Positions 33,583-42,456 of a stretch of 64,000 nucleotides of DNA are shown here, piece by piece. Made by a program: the position numbers and the translations under genes. This stretch comes from Streptomyces sp. NK15101 (lineage in GTDB: Bacteria; Actinomycetota; Actinomycetes; Streptomycetales; Streptomycetaceae). Positions within the stretch are counted from its first letter, which is position 1; every line of letters begins with the position of its first letter. The DNA lies in contig NZ_JAINVG010000023.1 in NCBI RefSeq assembly GCF_020400725.1, forward strand, positions 1 to 64,000, written 5' to 3'. The notes under the pieces were generated by a model. That model saw only the letters and a list, made by a program, of their open reading frames with translations, made no database searches and was not told the origin of the DNA.

Positions 33583-36165
33583 CTACTCGCTCGCGATCGC
33601 CCCCAGGACGTTCATCCGCCCCGCCCGGAACGCCGGGACCAACGCCGCGAAGAGCCCCACGAAGGCCGAGCCGATGAAGACCGTGACGATCGTCGACCAG
33701 GGGATCTCCAGGACCCCTAGCCCCTCCAGCGCGAGGAGCTTCTGGGCCGCCGTGCCCCAGCCCATGCCGAGGCCCAGGCCGAGGAGCGCGCCGAAGAGGG
33801 CGATGACCACCGACTCCAGGCGGATCATGCGGCGCAGCTGCCGGCGCGAGAGGCCGATGGCCCGCATGAGGCCGATCTCGCGGGTCCGCTCGACCACCGA
33901 CAGCGCCAGGGTGTTCACGACGCCGAGCACGGCGACGACGATCGCCAGGGCGAGGAGCCCGTACACGATGTTGAGCAGCTGCCCGACCTGCTTCTGCAGC
34001 TCTTCCTTGTAGTCGGCCTGGTTGCTGACCTTGTACTGCGGGTACGGCGAGAGCGCGTCCTTGAGGGCCCGGTACGCGGCGGCCTCCTGGCCGTCCTTCG
34101 CGCTGGCCAGGACGAGCAGGCTGTTCGGCACCCGTTCGGCGGGCAGGTGGCGGGCGACGGTGGAGACGTGCGTGTACATCGCGCCCTTGTCGACCTGGCC
34201 GGTGTCCGCCGTGATCGCCGCGACCCTGAGCTTCGCCGTGTCACCGCCCGTGAAGGCGACGGTGAGGACGTCGCCGACCTTGACGCCGTGCTCGGCGGCG
34301 TAGTCGCTGCCGACGGACATGGCGTCCTCGGCGTACGCGTCGGTGAGGGTGCCGGCGGTGGTCTCGCGGCGCAGGTCCTTCACGTACGTCGGGTCGGTGG
34401 CGGCCAGGTCGGCGGTGGAGACCTTCCCCCGCGGGTCGGTGATCCTGGCGTCGACGACCTTGTAGCGGGTGACGTGGTCCAGGCCGGGGGCCTTCTCCAG
34501 GGCGGCCTGGGCCTGCGGCACGATCGGCTGTCCCGTGCCGGACTGCACGATGAAGTCGGCGCCGACGGAGCGGTCCAGTTCCTCGGTGGCCGAGGCGACC
34601 ATGGAGGAGCCGACCACGGAGAGGCCGGCGACGAGCGCGAGGCCGATCATCAGGGCCGCGGCGGTGGCGCCGGTGCGGCGCGGGTTGCGCAGCGCGTTCC
34701 GCTCGGCCATGCGGCCGACGGGGCCGAAGACCCGCAGGACGACGACGCCGAGGACGCGGACGACCCCGCCGGCGAGGAGCGGGCCGACGACGACGAAGCC
34801 GAGGAGGGAGAGGACGACGCCGAGGCCGAGCCAGAGGGAGCCGGGCTTGGCCTCCTCGGCGCGGGCCGCCGCGACCAGGGCGGCCGCTCCGGCGCCGGTG
34901 AGGGCGATCCCGACCGCGCCCCGTACGCGTCCCGCGCTGCCGTCGGCGGGGGTGCCCGCGTCGCGGAGGGCGGCCATCGGGGAGACCTTGCCGGCCCGGC
35001 GGGCGGGGACGTACGCGGCGAGGACGGTGACGACGATGCCGAGGGCGAGGCCGACGACCGGGGTGGTCCATGCCACGGTGAGGTCGCGGGTGGAGAGCTC
35101 CATGCCCATCGAGGACATGATCTTCATGAGTCCGACGGCGAGGCCGACGCCCGCGGCGACACCGGCGACCGAGCCGACGAGGCCGAGGAGGAGCGCCTCG
35201 ACGAGGACGGAGCGGTTCACCTGCTCGCGGCCGGCTCCGATGGCCCGCATGAGGCCGATCTCGCGGGTCCGCTGGGCGACCAGCATGGAGAAGGTGTTGA
35301 CGATGAGGAAGATGCCGACGAGGAAGGCGATCCCGGCGAAGCCGAGCATGGCGTACTTCATGACGTCGAGGAAGCCGGCGACGTCCTCGCGGCCCGCGTC
35401 GGCGACCTCGGCGGCGGTGTGCAGCTTGTAGTCCTTCGCGTCGGCGCCGAGCGCGGCGGCCACGTCCGCCTTGAGGGCGTCGTCGCCGACACCGGGCTCC
35501 GCGTCGACCATGACCTGGGTGAACAGGCCTTCCCTGCCGAGGAGTCCGCGCTGCGCGGTGGCGGTGTCGAAGTAGACGACGGTGGCCCCGGGGTTGGTGA
35601 CCTTGAACTCGACGATGCCGGAGATCTTCGCGGTGAGGTCGCCGGTGACGGCGATCGTGCGCAGGGTGTCGCCGATCTTCAGGCGGTGCTTCTCGGCCGT
35701 GCCGGCGTCGACGACGACGTCGGTGGGCCCGCGCGGCTCGTGTCCGGAGGCCAGCTCGACCGAACGCAGCTCGTAGGGGCTCCAGTTGACGGCGATGGTC
35801 GGCGCGCCGCCGGTCGGGCCGACGTTCTCGTTCTTCGCGTCGACGACGGTCACGCTCATGGAGGTGACCGAGCCCTGCGCGTCCTTGACGCCCTCGACCT
35901 TCCGGACCCGCTCGACGAGCGAGGCGGGCAGGGATTCGGGGCGGCCGCTCTGCGGGACCTCGTCGTTGCCGGCCGCCCCCTTCGGGCTGACGGTGACGTC
36001 GGAGGCGGTCGACGCGAAGAGCTTGTCGAACGTCGTGTTCATGGTGTCGGTGAAGACGAGCGTCCCGCTGACGAAGGCGACGGAGAGCAGGACGGCGACG
36101 GCGGAGAGCGCCATGCGGCCCTTGTGGGCGAGGAAGTTGCGCAGCGAGGTCTTGAGGACGGTCAT
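33583..36165 (-). CDS. ABC transporter permease, MacB/FtsX type
   Basis: The 860-residue protein has two FtsX-like permease domains. It starts 'TSLRNFLAHKGRMALSAVAVLLSVAF' (TM1), followed by a large extracytoplasmic MacB-PCD-like domain, a membrane bundle with 'MLVAQRTREIGLMRAIGA' around residue 300, a central pair of helices, a second extracytoplasmic domain and a second bundle repeating 'LSVVERTREIGLMRAIGLSRRQLRRM' and ending 'AFRAGRMNVLGAIASE'. Start ATG overlaps the ATPase stop (ATGA). It functions with the ATPase to export peptides, antibiotics or lipids; the substrate is unknown. Confidence 0.93.
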   Translation of the reverse strand: MTVLKTSLRNFLAHKGRMALSAVAVLLSVAFVSGTLVFTDTMNTTFDKLFASTASDVTVSPKGAAGNDEVPQSGRPESLPASLVERVRKVEGVKDAQGSVTSMSVTVVDAKNENVGPTGGAPTIAVNWSPYELRSVELASGHEPRGPTDVVVDAGTAEKHRLKIGDTLRTIAVTGDLTAKISGIVEFKVTNPGATVVYFDTATAQRGLLGREGLFTQVMVDAEPGVGDDALKADVAAALGADAKDYKLHTAAEVADAGREDVAGFLDVMKYAMLGFAGIAFLVGIFLIVNTFSMLVAQRTREIGLMRAIGAGREQVNRSVLVEALLLGLVGSVAGVAAGVGLAVGLMKIMSSMGMELSTRDLTVAWTTPVVGLALGIVVTVLAAYVPARRAGKVSPMAALRDAGTPADGSAGRVRGAVGIALTGAGAAALVAAARAEEAKPGSLWLGLGVVLSLLGFVVVGPLLAGGVVRVLGVVVLRVFGPVGRMAERNALRNPRRTGATAAALMIGLALVAGLSVVGSSMVASATEELDRSVGADFIVQSGTGQPIVPQAQAALEKAPGLDHVTRYKVVDARITDPRGKVSTADLAATDPTYVKDLRRETTAGTLTDAYAEDAMSVGSDYAAEHGVKVGDVLTVAFTGGDTAKLRVAAITADTGQVDKGAMYTHVSTVARHLPAERVPNSLLVLASAKDGQEAAAYRALKDALSPYPQYKVSNQADYKEELQKQVGQLLNIVYGLLALAIVVAVLGVVNTLALSVVERTREIGLMRAIGLSRRQLRRMIRLESVVIALFGALLGLGLGMGWGTAAQKLLALEGLGVLEIPWSTIVTVFIGSAFVGLFAALVPAFRAGRMNVLGAIASE

Positions 36166-36950
36166 GAGGTCCGCCCGCGCGCGTCGAAGTCCTTCATGCG
36201 GTCGAGGACGGCGTCGGCGGTGGGCCGCTCCATCTCGTCCACGATCCGCCCGTCGGCGAGGTAGAGCACCCGGTCCGCGTACGAGGCGGCGACGGGGTCG
36301 TGCGTCACCATGACGATCGTCTGCCCCAGCTCGTCGACGGAGGCGCGGAGGAAGCCGAGGACCTCGGCGCCGGCCCGCGAGTCGAGGTTTCCGGTGGGCT
36401 CGTCGCCGAAGATGATCTCGGGCCGGGCGGCGAGCGCGCGGGCCACGGCGACCCGCTGCTGCTGACCGCCGGAGAGCTGGTTCGGCCGGTGCTTGAGGCG
36501 CTCGGAGAGCCCGACCGTGTCGACGACCCGCCGCAGCCAGTCGGCGTCCGGCTTCCGCCCGGCGATGTCCATCGGGAGCGTGATGTTCTCGATGGCGTTC
36601 AGGGTGGGCAGCAGGTTGAACGCCTGGAAGATGAAGCCGATCCGGTCCCGGCGCAGCCGGGTGAGCTTCTTGTCCTTGAGACCGGTGATCTCGGTCTCGT
36701 CGAGGAAGATCTGTCCGCTGGTGACGGTGTCGAGCCCGGCGAGGCAGTGCATCAGGGTCGACTTGCCGGAGCCGGAGGGCCCCATGATCGCGGTGAACCG
36801 CCCGCGGGCGATGTCCACGTCGACGGAGTCGAGGGCGACGACCCGGGTCTCCCCCGAGCCGTACGCCTTGACGACCTGCCGCGCCCGCGCCGCGACGGCC
36901 GTCCCCTCGCCAGTACCCCCGTGCCTGGGGATGGTCACAGCCGAAGTCAC
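36162..36950 (-). CDS. ABC transporter ATP-binding protein, MacB/LolD type
   Basis: The 262-residue ATPase has Walker A 'GPSGSGKST' (57-65), Q-loop in 'FIFQAFNLLPTL', signature 'LSGGQQQRVAVARALA', Walker B 'IIFGDEPTGNLD' and the H-loop 'VMVTHDP'. 'PTLNAIENITLPM' is typical of MacB/LolD exporters. GTG 36950 has a strong AAGGAG seven bases upstream. The stop overlaps the permease start. It is divergent from the MFS exporter gene; a 10-bp palindrome CCCCTAGGGG (37062-37071) lies in the shared upstream region. Confidence 0.95.
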   Translation of the reverse strand: MTSAVTIPRHGGTGEGTAVAARARQVVKAYGSGETRVVALDSVDVDIARGRFTAIMGPSGSGKSTLMHCLAGLDTVTSGQIFLDETEITGLKDKKLTRLRRDRIGFIFQAFNLLPTLNAIENITLPMDIAGRKPDADWLRRVVDTVGLSERLKHRPNQLSGGQQQRVAVARALAARPEIIFGDEPTGNLDSRAGAEVLGFLRASVDELGQTIVMVTHDPVAASYADRVLYLADGRIVDEMERPTADAVLDRMKDFDARGRTS

Positions 36951-37061
36951 GGATTTCTCCTTGGAGCGATGGGTGGGTTTGTAAGTTCAAGTTAAGAAGT
37001 GGGCACGGCACTTCTCGTCCTCCGCCGGGACGAACGGCCCCTGGGCCGCATGGGGGAGAAG

Positions 37062-37071
37062 CCCCTAGGGG
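37062..37071. promoter_or_regulatory. Palindrome in divergent exporter promoter region
   Basis: CCCCTAGGGG, flanked by GGGGGA and TTCCCC, lies between the ABC-exporter and MFS-exporter genes and could be an operator for both. No cognate regulator is adjacent. Confidence 0.35.
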
Positions 37072-37143
37072 TTCCCCACCCTGAGGTCTAGTGAGACCCT
37101 GACTCCCGCACATTTAGGTGTACGAAGAAAGGAATGGTGCGCG

Positions 37144-38703
37144 GTGACGGAACCGTCGACGACCCGGGCGGGGGCCGATCCGGCGCCCGCACCCGCCTCC
37201 GCCCCCGGCACCGCCCGCCGCGGGCCCGTCGTGGCCGCCCTCATGCTCGCCATGGGGCTCGCCGCCCTCGACGGGACGATCGTGTCCACCGCCGTCCCCC
37301 AGATCGTCGGCGACCTCGGCGGACTCTCCGTCTTCTCCTGGCTCTTCTCCGGCTACCTGCTCGCCGTCACCGTCACCCTGCCCGTGTACGGCAAGCTCAG
37401 CGACACCTTCGGCCGCAAGCCCGTCCTCATCGCCGGGACCGTCCTCTTCCTCGTCGGCTCACTGCTCTGCGCCGCCGCCTGGAACATGGCCTCCCTGATC
37501 GCCTTCCGCGTCGTCCAGGGCCTCGGCGGCGGCGCCCTCCAGGGCACCGTCCAGACCATCGCCGCCGACCTGTACCCCCTGAAGGAACGCCCGAAGATCC
37601 AGGCCAAGCTGTCCTCCGTCTGGGCCGCCTCCTCCGTCGCCGGCCCGGCCGTCGGCGGCCTGCTCGCCGGCTACGCCGACTGGCGCTGGATCTTCCTCGT
37701 CAACGTGCCCGTCGGCCTGATCGCCCTCTGGCTCATCGGCCGCCACCTCGTCGAACCCGCCCGCACCGCCCCCCGCGAACGCGTCCGCGTGGACTGGGCG
37801 GGCGCGCTGGCGATCTTCGCCACCGGAGCCGTACTCATCACCGCGCTCGTCCAGGGCGGCGTCGCCTGGCCCTGGCTCTCCGCCCCGTCCCTCGGCCTCC
37901 TCGGCGGGGCCGCCGTCCTCGCCGCCCTGACCGTCGCCGTCGAACGGCGCGCGGCCGAACCGATCATCCCCGGCTGGGTCTGGCGCCGCCGCACGATAGC
38001 CGCCGTCAACCTCTCCCTCGGGGCCCTCGGCCTGCTCATGGTCGCCCCGACGGTCTTCCTGCCCACGTACGCCCAGTCCGTCCTCGGCCTCGGCCCGATA
38101 GCCGCCGGCTTCGTCCTGTCGTCATGGACCCTGAGCTGGCCCATCACGGCCGCGCTCTCCAACCGGGTCTACACCCGCATCGGCTTCCGCCTCACCGCGG
38201 TCCTGGGCATCTCGCTCGCACTGCTCCTGCTGCTCGCGTTCCCGTTCCTGCCGTTCCCCGGCGAACCCTGGCAGCCCGCGCTCCTGATGCTGCTCCTCGG
38301 CGGGGCCCTCGGCCTCTTCCAGCTGCCGCTGATCGTCGGCGTGCAGTCGACCGTCCCGTACGAGGAACGCGGCACCACCACCGCCTCGGTCCTCTTCTGC
38401 CGCCAGGTCGGCCAGAGCGTCGGCGCCGCGCTCTTCGGCGCCGTCGCGAACGGCGTCCTGGCCGCCCGCCTCGGCGCCGACGCGGACCTCGACACCCTGG
38501 CCCGCTCCCTGGACGCCACGGACCACATCCGCCGGGCCGTCGACGCGGCGGTGGACTGGGTCTACCTCGGCGCGGCAGCGGCGGCGGCCCTCGCGCTCCT
38601 GGCCCTCCTCACGCTGGCCCCGCGCCGCTTCCCGGTCCTGAAGGAGGAGGATCAGGGCCCGTCCGACCATCGGTTGCCTCGCCCGGGGCCTCCCCCAAGG
38701 TGA
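37144..38703 (+). CDS. DHA2-family (14-TM) MFS drug exporter
   Basis: The 519-residue protein has 14 hydrophobic segments and the EmrB/QacA (DHA2) motifs: 'LDGTIVSTAVPQIVGDLGG' (motif D1) after TM1, motif A 'YGKLSDTFGRKPV', motif B 'IAFRVVQGLGGGAL', and motif C 'SSVAGPAVGGLLAGYADWRWIFLVNVPVG' in TM5. It probably extrudes hydrophobic drugs by proton antiport. GTG 37144 follows AAAGGA at 12 bases. No TetR or MarR regulator is adjacent; it is divergent from the ABC exporter. Confidence 0.94.
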   Translation: MTEPSTTRAGADPAPAPASAPGTARRGPVVAALMLAMGLAALDGTIVSTAVPQIVGDLGGLSVFSWLFSGYLLAVTVTLPVYGKLSDTFGRKPVLIAGTVLFLVGSLLCAAAWNMASLIAFRVVQGLGGGALQGTVQTIAADLYPLKERPKIQAKLSSVWAASSVAGPAVGGLLAGYADWRWIFLVNVPVGLIALWLIGRHLVEPARTAPRERVRVDWAGALAIFATGAVLITALVQGGVAWPWLSAPSLGLLGGAAVLAALTVAVERRAAEPIIPGWVWRRRTIAAVNLSLGALGLLMVAPTVFLPTYAQSVLGLGPIAAGFVLSSWTLSWPITAALSNRVYTRIGFRLTAVLGISLALLLLLAFPFLPFPGEPWQPALLMLLLGGALGLFQLPLIVGVQSTVPYEERGTTTASVLFCRQVGQSVGAALFGAVANGVLAARLGADADLDTLARSLDATDHIRRAVDAAVDWVYLGAAAAAALALLALLTLAPRRFPVLKEEDQGPSDHRLPRPGPPPR

Positions 38704-38803
38704 GGCGGTGATGAAAACCGACGACAGGCCACCGATCGACGCGGCCCGCTGCCCGATATCCAGCCCGGCGAACATCCCATTCCGATGAACACGCCGACAG
38801 GGC

Positions 38804-38809
38804 TAGGCT
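38804..38809 (+). promoter_or_regulatory. -10 box for leaderless phosphatase gene
   Basis: TAGGCT with exactly six bases to the GTG start of the next gene, and no Shine-Dalgarno; a leaderless promoter is likely. Confidence 0.5.
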
Positions 38810-38815
38810 CATTCC

Positions 38816-39244
38816 GTGTTCACAGCCTGGGAGCCCACGGCCGCCGGCGTCTTGCGACTTCCCTCGGGCCGGCTCGTTCGCGGTCGAGGGCTCAGCCGAC
38901 CCCTCCCGGCAGGGCCGTCGCCCACCTTCGCGCTCTATCTGCTGGGTCACGAGCCGCCCCCCGTCACCTGGGAGGCTCGTTGGCTTCGCTGGCCGGACTT
39001 CTGGCTGCCGTCCGACCGCACGGCTGCCGCTGACGCGCTGCGTGAGGCATGGGCACGCGCCGAACACGAGCGTGTCGAGATCGCCTGCGGCGGTGGGTAC
39101 GGACGCACCGGCACGGCCCTGGCCTGCGTCGCCGTGCTGGACGGGGTGCCCAGCCGCCAGGCAGTCGCCTACGTCCGCGAGCACTACGCGTCACGCGCCG
39201 TGGAGACGCCCTGGCAACGCCGCTTCGTCTCCCGCTTCGAATAA
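38816..39244 (+). CDS. Protein-tyrosine/dual-specificity phosphatase-like protein
   Basis: The 142-residue protein has the CX5R active-site loop of cysteine phosphatases: 'IACGGGYGRTGT' with Cys91 and Arg97, followed by 'ALACVAVLDGVPSRQAVAYVREHY', the usual helix of bacterial dual-specificity phosphatases. Asp in 'WPDFWLPSD' could be the general acid. It is small and cytosolic. The loop GGGYG is unusual compared with the typical HC(X5)R. The protein probably dephosphorylates Tyr or Ser/Thr targets; partner unknown. Confidence 0.86.
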   Translation: MFTAWEPTAAGVLRLPSGRLVRGRGLSRPLPAGPSPTFALYLLGHEPPPVTWEARWLRWPDFWLPSDRTAAADALREAWARAEHERVEIACGGGYGRTGTALACVAVLDGVPSRQAVAYVREHYASRAVETPWQRRFVSRFE

Positions 39245-39431
39245 CCGCCTCATCAGCAAACGGATCCCAGCCGCCGCATCAACCCGGCGAACCTTCCCGG
39301 TCACAGCGCCAGGAGGCTCGCCGAGGCCTGGCCGGTTGAGTACGCGCCCGTCCGGAGGTGAGCACGCGCGCCCATGCCCGGGCGGCGCCCCGGACCCGAC
39401 GATGGGGTCACCCCGCCCGAAGGAGCCGGCC

Positions 39432-39767
39432 TTGAACCCCGACACGTACGCGACGCTCTACGGTCCCGCCCGCCCGGCACCGCCCCGCCGTGGGACCGGC
39501 CTCGCCGTGGTGGCGGCCGTGCTGTGGGCGGTCGCCCTCCTGCTGCTCTCCTTCCTGGGGTTTCTGGCCCTGTGGGCGGAGGCGGACGCGGGACCGGCCG
39601 AGGGCTTCCCGCTCCGCTGGGCGCCGATCTGCCTCGCCGTCGCGGCCGTACCGATCGCCCTCCTCCGCACGCCCGCCGTCCGCCGCCTGACCGTCCCGGC
39701 CCGCGCGCTCGTCACGGGCCTCGCGGTCTGCTCGATGGCGATCGGCCTCGCGGTCTGGGCGGTCTAG
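39432..39767 (+). CDS. Small membrane protein, TTG start
   Basis: The 111-residue protein has an N-terminal 'NPDTYATLYGPARPAPPRRGTG' followed by three hydrophobic segments (about 20-45, 60-75, 90-108). No family is recognised. The TTG start at 39432 has an excellent AAGGAG six bases upstream; no ATG/GTG exists near it. It resembles the small proteins of unknown function seen next to DUF4253 or immunity genes, but no link can be proved. Confidence 0.7.
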   Translation: MNPDTYATLYGPARPAPPRRGTGLAVVAAVLWAVALLLLSFLGFLALWAEADAGPAEGFPLRWAPICLAVAAVPIALLRTPAVRRLTVPARALVTGLAVCSMAIGLAVWAV

Positions 39768-39860
39768 GTCGACCGCTGGAGTCCCGCGGACGCCCGGTGC
39801 GTGTAGGTCGAGGAAAAGGGCGGCGCAGTCCGTGCCGATTCCCTCTAGGGTCCTGAGTCC

Positions 39861-40712
39861 ATGACGTCGTTCCTTCGCCCGCCCGCTCTTCCCGCCGAAG
39901 AGCTCCTGCTCCTCCTGCGAGAGTGGTGCCCCGAGGCCGAGGTCGCGCGGGCCGCGACGGACACGGGCGTCGACGTCGTCGGAGTGCGCGTGCCGTCGGA
40001 GCGGGCCCGGGACGTGTGGGAGACAGGGCGGCGCAGGCACGGGGAGACCGGCTGGTGGCCCTATGTCACGTCGGCCTCTCCTGAGAGGGTGGCCGAATAC
40101 CACGCCCGACGGGGCTGCGACGCGGCCGAGTGGGAGCGCGCGGTCGGTGAGGCCGTCTGTCAGGACCACGACGCCCGGGCCGCGTCGGTCGTGGTCTCCG
40201 TCTTCCGGTGGTCGACCCAGGGCCTCCCCTTCGACGACGAGGACTTCCAAAGCTGGCGGGACGATTACGATCCCGACCGTCTGGCACCACTGCTCGGCCC
40301 GGCGGTGGTGGGGCCGAGGCTGGGAGTGCCGCGGTGGGCCATCGGTAGCAGTGCCATTTCCAGCGGCATGCGGTGGATCAACCTCGTGGCCGCGCGGGGC
40401 GGTTACGAGGTACCCGTGCTCCTCCCGCATCTGTACAGCAATCCGAACTGGTTCGGGCACGGCGACCGGTGCCTGACTCCCCTCGATGACGCGGCACTCC
40501 TGCGCCGCTGGCAGGAGCAGTGGGGCGCCCAGCTGTTCTTCGCCACGGGCCCCTACTTGGAGCTGGTGGTCGACCGGCCGCCCCTGGACCCACAGGGTGC
40601 CGCGCAGGCCACCACCGAGCTGTTTGCCTACTGCGATGACACCGTGCAGAACCTGGTCGGAACCGGCGACGGCATGGCCCGTTCGACGATGTGGTCCCTC
40701 TGGTGGGACTGA
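39861..40712 (+). CDS. DUF4253 domain-containing protein
   Basis: The 283-residue protein ends with the DUF4253 signature ('WGAQLFFATGPYLELVVDRPPLDPQGAAQATTELFAYCDDTVQN...WSLWWD'). The N-terminal part is variable. DUF4253 proteins are cytosolic and of unknown function, frequently found near polymorphic-toxin immunity and SMI1/SUKH genes in actinobacteria. ATG 39861 is chosen; the gene stands with a following small gene in the same direction. Confidence 0.85.
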   Translation: MTSFLRPPALPAEELLLLLREWCPEAEVARAATDTGVDVVGVRVPSERARDVWETGRRRHGETGWWPYVTSASPERVAEYHARRGCDAAEWERAVGEAVCQDHDARAASVVVSVFRWSTQGLPFDDEDFQSWRDDYDPDRLAPLLGPAVVGPRLGVPRWAIGSSAISSGMRWINLVAARGGYEVPVLLPHLYSNPNWFGHGDRCLTPLDDAALLRRWQEQWGAQLFFATGPYLELVVDRPPLDPQGAAQATTELFAYCDDTVQNLVGTGDGMARSTMWSLWWD

Positions 40713-40795
40713 GCCGGAGCGTACGGAAGGAGCCCCGACGGCTCTGGATCCGAAACGGGTTGTCCTCGGTGCCCGGCACGGTGTGGCATGGGGGC

Positions 40796-41227
40796 ATGAG
40801 CAGAATGGCGCAGGTCATCGTGTTGGCTCGATACGAGGACGAGGTGATGGAGCCGCTGACGCGGCCGGACGAGACCCGCACCTGGTACGGCTGCTTCGAG
40901 CAGCTCCCCTGGTTCGTAGGGGGCTGGCACATCGAGTTCCGGCGGTCGTACCAGCGCCGCGGCGTGCTCGAGGACCTGGAGTCCCTGCCCTGGAACGAGC
41001 CCGCCTGCGTGCAGGTCATGCTGCACGACGAGGACGACGACGTGTTCGGCCTGTGGATGTTCCGCGACGGAGCCCTCGTCGAGGTGGGCATCCCCGGCAC
41101 CCAGCGGGTGCACACCGCTGCCCCGCTGCGGGAGGTGGACCCCGGCTTCCTGGTCCGGACCGGCCTGGGGCGGGGAGAGGACCGGCACTCGCCGCAGCAC
41201 GTACAAGACCCGCGGTCGTCCTGGTGA
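40796..41227 (+). CDS. Hypothetical protein
   Basis: The 143-residue product is a cytosolic protein with alternating acidic and aromatic residues ('TWYGCFEQLPWFVGGWHIEFRRSYQRRGV', 'VQVMLHDEDDDVFGLWMFRDGALVEVGI'). I do not recognise the family; the fold looks like a small alpha/beta domain. The start is ATG 40796 or 40805; frame choice is by the sequence itself. It follows the DUF4253 gene by 83 bp and precedes a shared terminator. Confidence 0.68.
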   Translation: MSRMAQVIVLARYEDEVMEPLTRPDETRTWYGCFEQLPWFVGGWHIEFRRSYQRRGVLEDLESLPWNEPACVQVMLHDEDDDVFGLWMFRDGALVEVGIPGTQRVHTAAPLREVDPGFLVRTGLGRGEDRHSPQHVQDPRSSW

Positions 41228-41266
41228 CCCGACGCGGACCGGGGCCGGACCGGTCCTAGCCCGAGA

Positions 41267-41296
41267 GCCCTGCCGTCCGGCTCGGACGGGCAGGGC
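41267..41296. terminator. Terminator hairpin between convergent genes
   Basis: Stem GCCCTGCCGTCCG with a complementary arm CGGACGGGCAGGGC (one bulged G) around a 3-base loop lies between the 40796 gene and the DUF397 gene. Confidence 0.72.
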
Positions 41297-41322
41297 CCTC
41301 ACGCGTACAACGGCGGGCTGTA

Positions 41323-41511
41323 CTACTCCGCCGAGGCGAGCACGACGAACCCGGCCCACGCCTCGCGCGAGACCCGCAGGGCCGGCCGGGCCACGTCCTT
41401 GGAGTCCCGGACGTGCACGGTTCCCGCGTGGGCTGCGACCTCGATGCACTGGCCGCCGTCACCACCGCTGTAGCTGCTCTTGAACCAGGCCAGGGATTCC
41501 GTGTTGTTCAT
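41323..41511 (-). CDS. DUF397 domain-containing protein
   Basis: The 62-residue protein is a typical DUF397 domain: 'WFKSSYSGGDGGQCIEVA', 'VHVRDSKD' and 'WAGFV'. Such proteins are encoded next to XRE-family regulators of the WhiJ type in streptomycetes and are thought to bind and modulate them. Its ATG overlaps the XRE gene's stop (4 bp ATGA), so the two are coupled. Confidence 0.95.
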   Translation of the reverse strand: MNNTESLAWFKSSYSGGDGGQCIEVAAHAGTVHVRDSKDVARPALRVSREAWAGFVVLASAE

Positions 41512-42353
41512 AGCTCTCCCAGCAACTTCTCGACGAACGCCAGTGACTCTCGCGGGGTGAGAGCCTGCGACCGGATGATCCCATAGCGGGCTGCGGCGAG
41601 AACGGCCTGTTTGGAGTCGGTCTCCAGAGTGCTGGTGCCCTGGGCCTCAACGTAGACGAACCTCTTGCCGTCATCACGGGTGATAAAGGTGAACGGCCCT
41701 TCCAGGCCAGCGTTGTCCTCGCTGGCAAGCGGCATGACCTGAATCTCGACGTTCCTCCGCTGTCCGGTGAGAAGAAGCTCTTCGAGCTGTCCGCGCAGCA
41801 CCTCTCCACCGCCGACCTTCCGCCGCAGCACCGACTCGCACATGACGAAGCTCAGAAGCGGGGCGGGGCGCCGATCGAAGATGTCCTGCCGGGCCAACCG
41901 GGCAGTCACTCGTTGCTCGATGGTCTCCGCGTCGACCGGCGGGCAATGATTGCCCACCAACGCTCGCATGTACTCCTCGGTCTGGAGCAGGCCATTGACG
42001 ACCAAGGTGTCGTACGCCAGCAGCTCCATCGCCCGCTTCTCCAGCTGCGCCATCCCCTGGAAGAACGCCGGATACTGCGCCTTCTCCAGCTGGTCCTTCC
42101 AGACCTTCAGCAACCCGCCCGCGTCCAGCACTTCATCGGCCCGGTCGATCGCCCTCGGCGGCGGGATCCTCCGGCCCTGTTCGAACGAGGCGACCGTCGA
42201 CGCCGAGTAGCCCAGCCGCTTGCCGAACTCCTCCCGCTCCATCCCCGCCCGCACCCGCAGCGTCTTCAGGCTCTGCCCGAACGCCGCCACCACGCCCTGG
42301 CCGGACTTGTCCGCCGCCTGGCCCGCCTCGCCCTCGGGCTCTTCCTCCGCCAA
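41508..42353 (-). CDS. WhiJ/Scr1-type XRE-family regulator
   Basis: The 281-residue protein has an N-terminal XRE HTH ('LKTLRVRAGMEREEFGKRLGYSASTVASFEQGRRIPPP', residues about 30-68) and a C-terminal DUF5753 domain ('LEKRAMELLAYDTLVVNGLLQTEEYMRAL', 'RQDIF', 'FVMCESVLRRKVGG', 'IQVMPLASEDNAGLEGPF', 'RSQALTPRESLAFV'). In S. coelicolor WhiJ-type proteins repress development with their DUF397 partner. TTG 42353 is the likely start by homology; GTG 42389 and TTG 42395 are in frame. It is coupled to the DUF397 gene and divergent from an anti-sigma ATPase. Confidence 0.93.
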   Translation of the reverse strand: MAEEEPEGEAGQAADKSGQGVVAAFGQSLKTLRVRAGMEREEFGKRLGYSASTVASFEQGRRIPPPRAIDRADEVLDAGGLLKVWKDQLEKAQYPAFFQGMAQLEKRAMELLAYDTLVVNGLLQTEEYMRALVGNHCPPVDAETIEQRVTARLARQDIFDRRPAPLLSFVMCESVLRRKVGGGEVLRGQLEELLLTGQRRNVEIQVMPLASEDNAGLEGPFTFITRDDGKRFVYVEAQGTSTLETDSKQAVLAAARYGIIRSQALTPRESLAFVEKLLGEL

Positions 42354-42456
42354 CGCGCCCCACCTCTCGTACCGGCACCGACACGGCACGTACAAGCAGA
42401 TCGCGTCAGTGCGTCACCACTGGTCACGCTACGCCACCAGGAGGAGCTTGGGAGGC

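Noticed and set aside
29709..33677. A long plus-strand open frame across mfd
   Set aside because: Antisense to a clear Mfd; composition bias and lack of domain explain it.
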